Of a DNA stretch of 64,000 bases, positions 1 through 11,100 are shown in pieces. The notes beneath the pieces are model-generated. The model did no database searches. It saw only the letters and a list, made by a program, of their open reading frames with translations, and was not told the DNA's origin. Origin of the DNA: Monocercomonoides exilis (Eukaryota > Preaxostyla > Oxymonadida > Polymastigidae); NCBI GenBank assembly GCA_001643675.2, contig LSRY02000009.1:207501-271500 (forward strand), in the 5' to 3' direction. The translations under genes were made by a program, and so were the position numbers. Position 1 is the first letter of the stretch. Every line of letters starts with the position of its first letter.

Positions 1-238
1 GAATATTTTCAAAATCTTTTGAAAGAATTATTAAACGAATTTAAAATGAAAAATTATTCACATATTTTCAAGCAAGATAAAATTAATAAAAAAAAACTGA
101 AGGGAATGGAATGTTGTGTGTCAACGCTTTGTTTGTTAATCTTTTGAAAATCACAAAAATGTAAATTCCAAAAAAAGATATGGGTTTATCAATAATTTTT
201 GTTTTTGTTCAAGAAAAATACACTTTTTATGTGACCTT
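1..238. other. AT-rich sequence upstream of the first gene
   Basis: No gene or recognisable site seen; may hold the promoter or earlier exons of the gene at 239-3031. Confidence 0.4.
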
Positions 239-3031
239 ATGATTGGAGAATCTGTTAAAAATTTAAATGTCTTCTGCATTTGCAAAGGAATGCTGGATTT
301 CTCTTTTCAAAATGTTTGAAGTATTTTTTCACATTATGTTTTTTTAGAGGCCTGCTCAAATTTAAATGAAAAACCTCAACGTGAAAAATTGGAAGCAATA
401 GAACTTATATCGTGCTCAATAACTTTATTGTCAGTTAACGATATTCAAAAAATTCTTACACCAACTTTCTTACGGGATTTAAAATTGCTGTTGCAATCTA
501 CGGTTCAAAGATATAAATTGGGATCTCTCGAAATCATTCATGCAATTGCTTCACTTGGAACACGTGTTTCTGGTAGAAACTCAGAAAATCTTTTTGTGAA
601 CAGTTTTAAGGCAAATGATATTGATTCAGTTCTTCAACAAATTCTCTTTATGCAAACTGATTCAAAAGATATTCTAAAACTTGCAGCCCTTTCTTATTCG
701 TTTATTAACCGATGGAAACCAGTCGATGTTCAGTTGCTTCAAATTATCTGTCCAATTTGCAAAAGCAATTTGATTGATGCTTTAAACAGTCAAAGCGAAT
801 TAAAAATTGAGGAAGCACTTAGAGCATTCAAATGCATTTCTGAAAGCATGAGTGTGAATAGTTATTTTTTAAAGTTAAAAATTTTTATCTCATATGTTTC
901 CAATGTTCAATTATAAGATGTTTTATTTAATTGGCCTGCTTCTGACAAGCATTTCCTTAGCACATTGAAAATAGATGACATAATAATTAATATCCTTTCT
1001 TCTTCAACTTATTTATTTGATGTGAAATATCGCTCAACAGAGTTGCCGCTGCATTGTCGATCCATCAATGCAATTTATTTGAATGAACTTTCACAGCCCA
1101 CATCATTTTCTTCTGTTTCATCATCCTCCCGTTTCTTATTTCTCCACAAGAGCATCGCAGACTGGTCAAACAGCGCAATTATTGCTGAGTGCTTTTCTTG
1201 CCTTGAAGCAATGATTACGGTTTTTGCACCGGAAATAGATTCTTTGGTGGATAAATATCGGATCATCTCTATTTTGGAGTCATTCTGCAACAATTTGCTT
1301 TTTGCATCTCTGAAATCAAGTGAACCACAGGCAAGTTGCAAATGCTTCGAACAATCTTCTTCTAAAACACAAAATGATCAATCCAATTCTGATGATGATT
1401 TATCTTCATTGTCATCATCATCTTCATCTTCTTCTTCAACTTCAACTTCAGAATTATCCGCTTCAATCAAATCTTCTTCTTTGTATTCTTCTTTCAGCTC
1501 CATCTACGAAGCTTGCGGGCTGCACAGCTGTTTGCTATTTCTCGACATGATGTCGTGGCGGAGTGTTGTTATTTCTTGTCTTTTGGTCGAGTCAGATTCA
1601 ATTTTCCATTTTTTGCTCACTCTCATTCTGTTGGGTCACCAAGGAGTCAGAAATGAGTGGGAGAAGAAGACATTGTGGATGAGAAGTGGTGCGCCAAATA
1701 CTGAAAATTTGCAGCATTCAACATCTTTTTCATCGTTCTCTTCTACAACATCTTCTTCTTCTTCATCTTCTTCATCCATGTATTCCATGACTCGATCTGC
1801 TTCTTTGCATTCATTTGCTCCTCTTTCAAGTGCTTCTGTTTCTGTCCCTCAGACACTTTGCACAAAGTGCCGAGAAATTGTCACAACAATCTTTGGGAAC
1901 ATTTGCCGTCTTTGTGCAGCTGAGCATCTTGTGAAGTTGCTGAACCACAATCTCCACAGAATCCTCGTGTCGTTCTTGACTGCTTCTGCATTTGCTGATG
2001 AGAAGCCTGTCTTCTGCAGAGAGAAATGTCAGTTTTGCTCAGAGCTAGCACTCTTCAGTGGAGACTCAACACACTCCAATTCTGATTCTTTGCGGAATGC
2101 AGCTGCTTCTCCTCCTGTTTTTTCGGATGCAGCATGCAGTGTATGCACTGTCCCTGATGTCTCGTCTGTTCCCGCTGAGCCTTATTGCTATGCCTTCCAC
2201 GCGAGCAGCTGTCGCCCGTCTTCTCCTTGTGCCGATGCCTCCACCACGTCTGTGGTGCTGTGGGCATTGGACCAGCTTCTGTGGAACATCAGAGACGAAT
2301 GGCCAAGCCAGCAAAATCAGACAGGACAGACCGAACAAGCAGAACAGCCTCACAACATAGAAATGGAAGAGGAATGTGCCAAAGAAGGCGGAAGCGATGG
2401 ATTCTTGGGTGAGCATATGCGAAGGAAAAAGATCGAGAAATGGAGAAGCTTGGAAGAGTGGAGGCAGTCGAATCAGTCATCTGTGCGGAAAGGGTTGGAT
2501 GAAAGTGAAAAAAGAATAGGTGCACTTGCAACAGAGCCTCCTTCAAATCAACCTGATTTCACTGACAATTTGCTGCTTCTATCGGAAGCAGAAGCGAATT
2601 CTTTCTCATCATCATCTTCATCATCATCATCATCATCATCATCTTCTTCTTCTTCTTCTTCTTCTTCTTCTTCTTCTTCTTCTTCTTCTTCTTCTTCTTC
2701 TTCTTCTTCTTCTTCTTCTTCTTCTTCTTCTTCTTCTTCTTCTTCTTCTTCTTCTTCTTCTTCTTCTTCTTCTTCTTCTTCTTCTTCTTCTTCTTTTCAT
2801 TCAGCATCTGCTTCATCAGTATCTGATAAATCTACATGGAACTACGAGAGACTTTCTCCCTCAAATTCAATAGATGCAAACGAAATGCCCGTCTTTTGGA
2901 AGAATGTGATGGAAGATCTGGAAAGCGAGGGAGTGGAAGACATAGCTGTTCATTTTCTTCATTTTTCTCAAGCATTAATACCAGAAAAAGCGTCATTTAT
3001 TTTTGAACACATAAAACGGTGGAAAAAATGA
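239..3031 (+). CDS. Large divergent member of a helical-repeat protein family, Ser-rich middle
   Basis: I do not recognise the function. The frame from 348 to 860 and the frame from 918 to 3031 are joined by a 57-bp GT-AG intron (861-917, acceptor TTATAAG) whose removal takes out an in-frame TAA. This intron sits where the three shorter paralogues (47, 51.6 and 62.4 kb) have theirs. The first exon is uncertain: 239-268 (ATG ATT GGA) is the best candidate, spliced to about 348-350. The N-terminal 170 residues are leucine-rich and helical, ending in a segment like the paralogues' 'EVEMALLAL'. The last 50 residues carry the family's C-terminal motif (compare 'LESEGVEDIAVHF' here with 'MEEEGYEDVIISF'). 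Between them lies a long insert rich in Ser and Cys, including about 60 consecutive serines, that the paralogues lack. Stop is TGA. The family could be ARM/HEAT-like, but that is inference. Confidence 0.6.
2606..2793 (+). repeat. TCA/TCT triplet repeat encoding polyserine
   Basis: About 60 consecutive serine codons. The first part is mostly TCA/TCT mixed, the rest a nearly pure TCT run, so the purer part looks like a recent triplet expansion. A shorter Ser tract occurs at about 1400-1445 and another at 1750-1790 in the same gene. Confidence 0.95.
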
Positions 3032-3322
3032 AGGCAAAACATGTTCACATATTTTTTTTTGAAAAATTTCTTATTTAATCTTATTTTCTTTTTAAAATCT
3101 GTTATTGTTCAGTAAGGTTGAACTGATAATATAAGATAGATAAAAAAAAAATAAAAGAACAATCATTTTTTGAAGTTTTTTAAGTTGAAAATTTTCTTTA
3201 AATGAAATTGATTATTTGATAAAAGTCAAAAAAAATTATGTTACACACGGTTTTTTCAATACACGTGAAATAGGAAATTTTCCGAATTTTTATCTTTATC
3301 ATTCCACCAAAAATTATTCAAC

Positions 3323-3420
3323 ATCGAAAAAGTTTAATTCAAGATCAAAAAACTTAAATTCAAAATCGAAAAAGTTTAAAACAACATCGAAAATGTTTTA
3401 TTCGAAATCGAAAAAGAAAT
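3323..3420 (+). repeat. Degenerate 21-bp tandem repeat (heptapeptide-like)
   Basis: Units start at 3323, 3344, 3365, 3386 and 3407, exactly 21 bp apart, each beginning ATCGAAAAAGTTTA or a variant. In frame +3 (open 3216-3482 but with no in-frame ATG) the units read as a heptapeptide of the type SKSKKFN. Whether it is translated is unknown. Confidence 0.8.
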
Positions 3421-4429
3421 TAATTTATTCTGAATTTCAATTCAAGTCAAAACCAAGGATATTTTATGAAAACAAATGTTGATAATAACTTAAGTTTCTT
3501 TGTTCGAAATGTTTTCCTTTCATTTTAAACCACTGTTTTCTATGATTTAGACTGATATTTATAGATCCTTTTCTCAATAAGAAGATTTAATATGTTTTGT
3601 TTTATCGGTTACACATTCGATAAATGTGATAGAATAAATTTTGTTTTAAATAAATGAGATTGATTTCTGTCTTTTTGTGCACAAAACAGGATTAAGAACG
3701 ATCATATCTTTTTTATTTTTTACAAAATAACTTATTGTCTTTCGAGCACATTAGAAGAGTTTTTTAACTATTCATTTTAACCCTATTCACGCTATTGAAC
3801 TCAATCAAATACCACAAATACATCAAAAAAACTTTTTTCTGATTGAAATTGATGCAGTTGTCGGATCATTTTCTAAAAAAAAGAAACTGAAGTGAGTGTG
3901 AATTTTGAAAATTATTTCTAATTTTTTTATAATGAAGATTTTTCGATGTTGAATCAAATATTTTCGATAAACCTCTGTGACATGACAAGGATAAAATTGA
4001 AAAAATGATTAATTAACTGACAAGATATTTATAATTTGTCAAAAATGGTTAAATTTGTCACGATTACACTTTTCCCAATTGCTATAATAATGAATTTGAA
4101 AATCGATATAAAACAATTTTAATAATGTTGAAAAAATATCATCTTTAATTAATGTGATCATGCTCTTAATAATTATTTTATTTGACAGAAAATGTCAATT
4201 GAGATATTTTTTTTTCACAATTTGTGTATGACCTTCACTGACTCATGAGAAAAAACAACCAGATATTACAGATGCAATCAATAAAACTTTACCAAAGAAC
4301 AATAAGAAGTCTTTTGAAGTTTTAGCAATTGCTTATTTAATTTTAATTTTTTATTAAAAAAAACTTTTTTTTAAACCTTGATAGACGAGGCTTCAAGTGA
4401 TTTGTCATGCCACAGAGGTATAATTTTCG

Positions 4430-4708
4430 ATGTGGGGAAAAATATTTCACTTCAGGCATTTTCATTGAAGAATTGTGCACTTTTCAATGACTTTTTTTAG
4501 ATCAAAAAACACAATAAAAATGTGTCCATTTTTTGACATTCGTGAAATGTTGGATTACTTTGTGTTTTGATTTAAACGATGCTTGTTTACGGATCAGAAA
4601 ATCTGATTTATTTGGAAATCTGAAAAAAATAGATGAAGTTTTGAGATAAGCAATTTTTTTAATGTTTTGTGCAAAAAATGCTTGAAAGTCCGAATTTTCC
4701 CACATTTA
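4430..4708 (+). repeat. MITE-like interspersed repeat, family 1, copy 1
   Basis: About 280 bp, related to 24333-24605 and 61833-62108. All start near TGGGGAAAAA / TGGGACAAAA then (A)GCATTTTC and end GTGCAAAAAATGCTTGAAAGTC...TTTTCCCA. The two ends are imperfect inverted repeats of each other. No protein-coding content. Confidence 0.7.
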
Positions 4709-5105
4709 CAAATCATAAATGCTTCTGAAAACTTTAAGTTTATTGATAGAATGCAGTGAAACAGGATTTTCACCAAAATGAACATTGAATGTGAAAAATC
4801 TTAATTAAGGCATACTTGTCTTCAATTTGGATTAAACATTGGTTTTCAAAAACAATTATCATGTTTTTTGTCTTTTTTTAAAAATTTCTTGTCAAAAACA
4901 AACAATCTATTAAAAAACAACATTCAGTTTAAAAAGTCATGACTTCAAAAATGATAACCCTAACAAATTGTTGTCATAATCGATCTTCACTTCATTTCAT
5001 TATATATCAAACATTTAAATCATATGAATTCTTTTTTGAAAAAAGAATTATATAGATCTGACATATTATTTAATTTTATCAAACAGAAAAGTTGATTAGC
5101 TAGCG

Positions 5106-8100
5106 ATGAGCGTGCATCTATTTCTTTTCGCATGTTTGCTCCTTGCCGGGAAATTAATGTTGCATGATGCAGCACAAGAATATTTTTTCGAAAGCCAACA
5201 TACTCGCTTTATTTCTCAATCGCATAATGACCCTGTTTATTCGAATGGAGGCAATTCAAACGATGCACATTTTCAGACAAACAGAGAAATAAAAAATGAA
5301 GAAAGGGGGAACATATTTTGTTATTACAAAGGATTGCAGCAAGTTACGTCAACAACAATTGTTTCATTTTTGAGATTATTCAACTCTTCAGCTGGACTGA
5401 AAAATGTGGCAATTGAACATTCTTCCTCACAATTTCTGCTAATAACAGAAAAGTCGAGTGTTATGCTGGATTCCTGCATTTCCCACCAAAAATCACCAAC
5501 TCCTTTTCATTTGCAAAGTGGGTCAATCATCCTCACAAACATGAGTATATTATCCCAAAAGAATGTTTATTCATCCAGCCTCGTATTTTCATCTAAAGAT
5601 AAAAATTCAGTGGTTTTGAGAAATTCCATCATTTCGGATTTGGCTGTTTCTTCGTCAGACAATTTTCTTGTTTCAGGAAAGAGCCAAAGCGAACAGATCA
5701 ATGACTGTTCCTTCAGGAACATGTCTGCGAAATCTTCCAAGAACAGTGATTATTACATGGAACATTCATGTTTTCGAAGTTCGATGGAGAACTGCCTCAT
5801 TTATGCATGCGTGAATGCTTTTGAAGGAGGAATTTCAAGTGGATCTTTTTCTTCTCAGGAATTTGTCTGCAAAAACACAACCACATTCTACGGAAAAAGA
5901 GAAATGAATGCTCTTGAGAAAAAAGGGCAAATGAATTTTACAGATAGTCAATCGTTTTCGTTGTGCGAATGGGTTGATTGCACAGCACCACAAGGAGGGG
6001 CCCTTTTTGTTCATGACAATACAAATGCTATTCTCACTGTTGAAAATTGTTCTTTCGAAAGATGCAATTCTTCAACAAAAGGTGGAGCAATATATGCTTT
6101 GAATATCGCTGAATGCATTGTTCTTCATTCATTATTTTCTCAATGCACAGCACAAATCACCTCGGACTTTGGAGGAGGAGGAATTATGGCAGAGTTTGTG
6201 TATGTCCAGTCAATGGTTGATGATTGCTCTTTTCAAAACTGTTCATGTGGAAATGATGGTGGGGCAATTGATCTGCGTCCAACGAAAACTCAGAGGCAAA
6301 AGAAATGTGTTATTAATTCATTTTTCGAATACTGCCGATGCAATGGATCAACTGGTAGTGCTGGCGGTGCAATTGAACATTGGGACTGCGCTGATCAAGT
6401 TGCTATTTCAAATTGTCTCTTTTGTCATTGTTATTCGATGTATGGAGGAGGCGCTATCGGGATGTTAATTAATACAAATAATGATGGAATTTTGCTTTTC
6501 TTCTGTTTTTTTCACAATAACACATGTAGAAATGCTGGACATGATATTGTTCTTCAAAGTTCAACATCAAACAACATTGATCTCAGCTGCTATTCAACCC
6601 GGCAAACAACAAACAGAGTCAGTACAGGTCATCATTCTATAGTCGATCAAAGCGAATGGCTAAGAAACGATTTTGGAAGAATCAGATTTGTCTCTTCAGT
6701 TCAAACGCAGCCGAATGCCATTGATACATATTCGTGCGGAATAAATGAGTCTCATCCATGCAGCACCATCAGCCATTGTTTGACCCAACTAATTCCTGAA
6801 TATGTGACTGATATCGAAATACTCACAGGAGCAATAACCGTAACAAAAAATGTGGATTGTGGAACAGACAATTTTACTGTTTATGGCCAAAGTAATTTAG
6901 GCTCAACAATTCAAACAGAACTAGAGTCTGGTAGTTTGTCTCTTTTTTCAGTCTCAACAGGCACCTTGACTGTCAGAGACTTTATTCTTGTGCATGACTC
7001 AGCACATGCAAATAATCAAGCCTCAAGATTATTTGAGATAAGTGGAACAGGAGAGATGCACACAAGTGGGCTGAACATATCTGTTGGAAGCGGACACTCA
7101 ACAGAAACAGCATTCACCACAGAGCTGATAAATGTTCAGAGTGGGATGTTTCAGATGGAAAACGTGAACTGGGCAAAAACAATTTCAACTTCTTCATTGA
7201 TTTTTCTTTCTTCGGAAAATGAAATTTCATTAACACTTTCAGAATGCACCTTTGATGGAATTGAGAGAACAACAAGCGGAGCAGCTGTGATGTCGTTTTC
7301 CAATGACAAGGCAAATATCGATCTGGATTCTTGTTCATTTTCAGGATGTGGAAGCACAGGTTCAGAAAATGGAGGCTCAATGATGCTGTGTGTTGGGAGT
7401 GAAAATGAAGTGAAAGTGAAAGGTGGATCTTTTGATGAGTGCTATTGCTCAGCATTGAATGGTCTTGGGGGAGGAATTCTTCTTCAATTATTGAATGAAA
7501 GTCCAAATTTCCTGATATCCTCTTCATTCGGAACAAACACAGCCAAGTGGGGAAAAGATATTTTTGTCATTTCACCCAATCTGGAAGTGATTGCAAAATC
7601 AGAAAACATCACATGTGTGACAGATTCATTGGATACTATTGATAAAGTTAGAGGCTATGACAATGGAAACACGAGTTTGGCAATCCCTCTGTGCATCTAT
7701 CTTCTTCCCACCCCAGAAGAAATCTTTGTGAGCAATTCTGAGGCATCTGATCACTCACATTGTGGAATTGTTCAATTCCCATGTTTGACAATGAAGCGCT
7801 CTCTCACACGACTTGCAGGGGCTAAGAAAGTTGTTGTGAATGGAATGATTTTGATGAGCGATGAATTAGCTTTTGCTGAACAGAAACACGAAATCAAAGG
7901 AAATGATGATCAAAGTGGCTGGACAGTCTTCGATTCAACTTCATCATTCAACTCGGCGATGATAACAGCAGGTGTTGAAACGATTCTATCAAAGCTCATC
8001 TTTTCTCTTCCTCCTTCTCTTTCATCACATTCCACTTTCATTTCTTCCTCATCATCATCACTGACATTGTCTCACTGTTCTGTTTCTCTTCAAGATCATT

Positions 8101-11100
8101 CATCTGAATTGGGGTTGCTATTCTTGTCAGTTGAATCAGGGATCTTAAATGTTGATTCGTTCACTGCTTCATCAATCACCTTGATTGAAAATCCGCTGAT
8201 CTCATTGACAGGAAGTGAAATAAATAGTGAGTTTTTGGACGCTCCCTGGCTGAACATGACGAACTGCACTTTTACAGAAATAGATAGAGCGGCAGGAAGT
8301 GGAGGCTGTGTGAACATTGATAACAGCAATGATGAAAATTCGAATACGCAAATAAATATTGAAGAATGTGAATTTGATGGATGTTCTGTGATGGATGATG
8401 AAAGCAGAGGAGGGGCAATCAATGCCCAGTTGAAAGGGAATACTCAAATGAATGTTATTTCGTGCACATTCACAGGATGCACAGCACCAGCTGAAGAAGA
8501 GAAGATAGGCTTTGGAGGAGGGATGGCTCTGGAGTTGATCAATGGCTTTTCTTCGTTTGTGATCTCATCTCCTGTTTTTGAGGCAGACAAGCCAAATGTT
8601 GCAAAATATGGAAATGATCTTTTTGTGGAATCATCCAACTTGACGAAGAGCATCACAAACACCTCTCTTCCATTTGTATCTGAGCATCTTGCTGATATTT
8701 CGTTGGATTCTTTGAGAGGCTTTGATGGAAGTGACAAAACGAATGCAATTCCGCTTGCCTATTTCTGGATTGCACTTGGCTCAGAGTTATTTGTTGGGGG
8801 TGATGGAAAAGATGTATGCATTTGTGGTCTTTCAGATTATCCGTGTCTGTCAATAGATCATTCATATTTGAGATTGCCTGAAGGAAATGAAAGGAAAATA
8901 AACGTCATTGGAAAGGCGATTTTAAAGAAAAGGGTTAAACTCAGCGATATTTCTATTAAATCGGATGATGAAGAAATGTGCTCTTTGGAATGTCTCTCAT
9001 CGCTTGAAGGAGCAGAAGAAGCAGCGACGATGATTTCCGGAATTACCAATTTCGAACTGATAAAGTTTGTGATTCCTTCTTCATTCGCAAGTGGAGCTAA
9101 GACTTTGTTGCACGTTGGTTCAATCGATGGATTATTGACTCTGAAAGATTGTTCGTTCTCAAAAAATGAAGAAAACAATGTGGAAGAGATTATGAATTAT
9201 GGACTGATCAAAACAGATGGAGGCACAGTTCAATTGGAATTTGTGTCAATGCAATTCCTATTTTTTTCAAAGGATGTTATTTCTGTTTTGTCAACATCGA
9301 TTTTGAACATTAAGAACTTGACGATGAAGAATATTAAGTTGGATGGAGCAAGTGGATTGGGCATATCAAAGAGTTCAAGAAGAGAAAAAAATGAAGTTGA
9401 ACAAGATGTTGCCATTGAATGGAGTGTGTTCGAAGAAGTCACACAGAACACAACTGATGATATTCCCATCATTCGGAATGACAATGATGAGCCTTTGAAA
9501 ATGGTGATAAGAAACACAACGATGAAGAAGTGTGGTGGAACGAGGTGTGGAAAGGGAGGAGGGATATTTTGTGTGTTGAATGAGGGAGGAAGCTTTGATT
9601 GCTCATTTTGCACGATTTCTGAGTGCTTCTGCTCATCCACAGGAAGAGGTGGGTGGCTGTTTCTGGAATGCACCTCGGCAACTGAGCAGCCTCTGAACTT
9701 TGTGTTGTCGAATATCACATTCAGAGACAACTATGCATTCAGAGGGAGAGACGTGTATGTTCGATGCCACTCAATCGAAAATCAAATAGTTGATGAACAA
9801 TTCCTGTTGGACTTCAGATTGCCATTTGTGAAGGAATTGGCAATGTGGGGATGCACAACAGACTCTTTTGTGGGGGAAGAAGATCTTCTGCTGAGAGTGG
9901 TGAAATTCCAAAGCGAGACAATCTTTGTGTCTTCAGTTTCTGAAAATCATGCAGATAGCAAGCAGTGTGGAGAGTTCAGCATGCCTTGTGAGTCATTGAA
10001 TTTCGGAGTTCAGCACATTATTCCATCTCTGTACTCTCAGCTGTTGATCTTGGGGCAAACAATTATTGTTGGGGAATGCGAAGCTCATGATGTGATCATC
10101 CGTTCGCTGCAATCTCCTTCAACTGCTTTGGTGTATCTGAACTCAGCGATAACCAATGATGGAAATCTTATCACAACATCAGAGAATGTTCGGATTGAGA
10201 GATTGAATTTCAACTTTGGCCAGTCATTTTTGTATTCAGACAGTTCTATTATTCATGAAACAAATGGCCAATTATCTCTTTCATTTGTTGATTTCTCTTC
10301 GATTGGCCAATCAGAAAACATTGAAGCTGCTATTCTAAACTCAACATTGCTGAGCATCGAAAATGGAATTCTTCATATTGACAACTGCTCAGTGTCACTC
10401 CTATCATTCAAGAAATCGTTGTTTCTGTTTAATGGGGATAAGATTTCATTGATGAATGTGAGACTGGAAAAAGTTGAAGCAATTTCAAATGTGTTTGAGA
10501 TTGGGCAGTGCAAAGAAGTTGTATTTAATGGAGTATCTGCGAATGGAGTGAAGCTATCTGATGGTTGCATCATTGCGATTCAAGGATCCACTTCAGGAAC
10601 AGTGTCTATTGGAATCTCCTCATTCAACAACTGTTCAAGGAACTCAGAAGGAGCTTCTGTTCTCTCAGCTTCTTCATCATCTGCTCATTTGGAGTTTTCA
10701 AACTGTTCTTGCATAAATTGCAATTCCTTATCTGACAAAGGAAGTGTTGTTGAGGCGCATGATATGAAGGATGTTTCGATGGATTCTTGTCGATTTTTTG
10801 GAATGCTTGCGAAAGAAAGTGAAACCGGGAATATGAACACAATAACAGATATCTGTCAATGGAATGGGTCTCTTGTTCATTCGTTAAACTCTTCGTTAGT
10901 GATGAAGGATGTGATTATTTCGAAATCATCATCAGGCGGATTATCCATATCTTCTGGTAATGTGACAATTGAGAAAGGAGAGTTCTTGAACAACAATCCA
11001 TTCATTGAAAAATATCCATCAGTGAGAAGAAACATTGTTTGCTCAGATTTTGCTTCATTGACCATTTCGAGCTTGAAAGGAGGAGATGGACTGATGCCCA

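Larger units (their letters stand above)
3032..5105. other. AT-rich intergenic region
   Basis: No convincing gene. It holds a 21-bp tandem repeat (3323-3420) and one copy of a MITE-like repeat (4430-4708), both listed separately. The rest is A/T-rich with homopolymer runs. Confidence 0.6.

Noticed and set aside
861-917. Possible reassigned code (TAA/TAG = Gln), suggested by in-frame TAA at 914-916 and 40177-40179.
   Set aside because: Both TAA codons fall in frame-preserving GT-AG introns of 57 and 60 bp. More than 20 kb of long reading frames contain no in-frame TAA/TAG, and Gln is written CAA/CAG. The frames after the TAG at 31459 and the TAA at 57144 happen to stay free of TGA for about 150 and 75 codons, but read as low-complexity UTR-like sequence.
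2520-2873. Poly-Leu (plus) and poly-Lys (minus) open frames at the serine tract.
   Set aside because: Other-frame readings of the TCT array.
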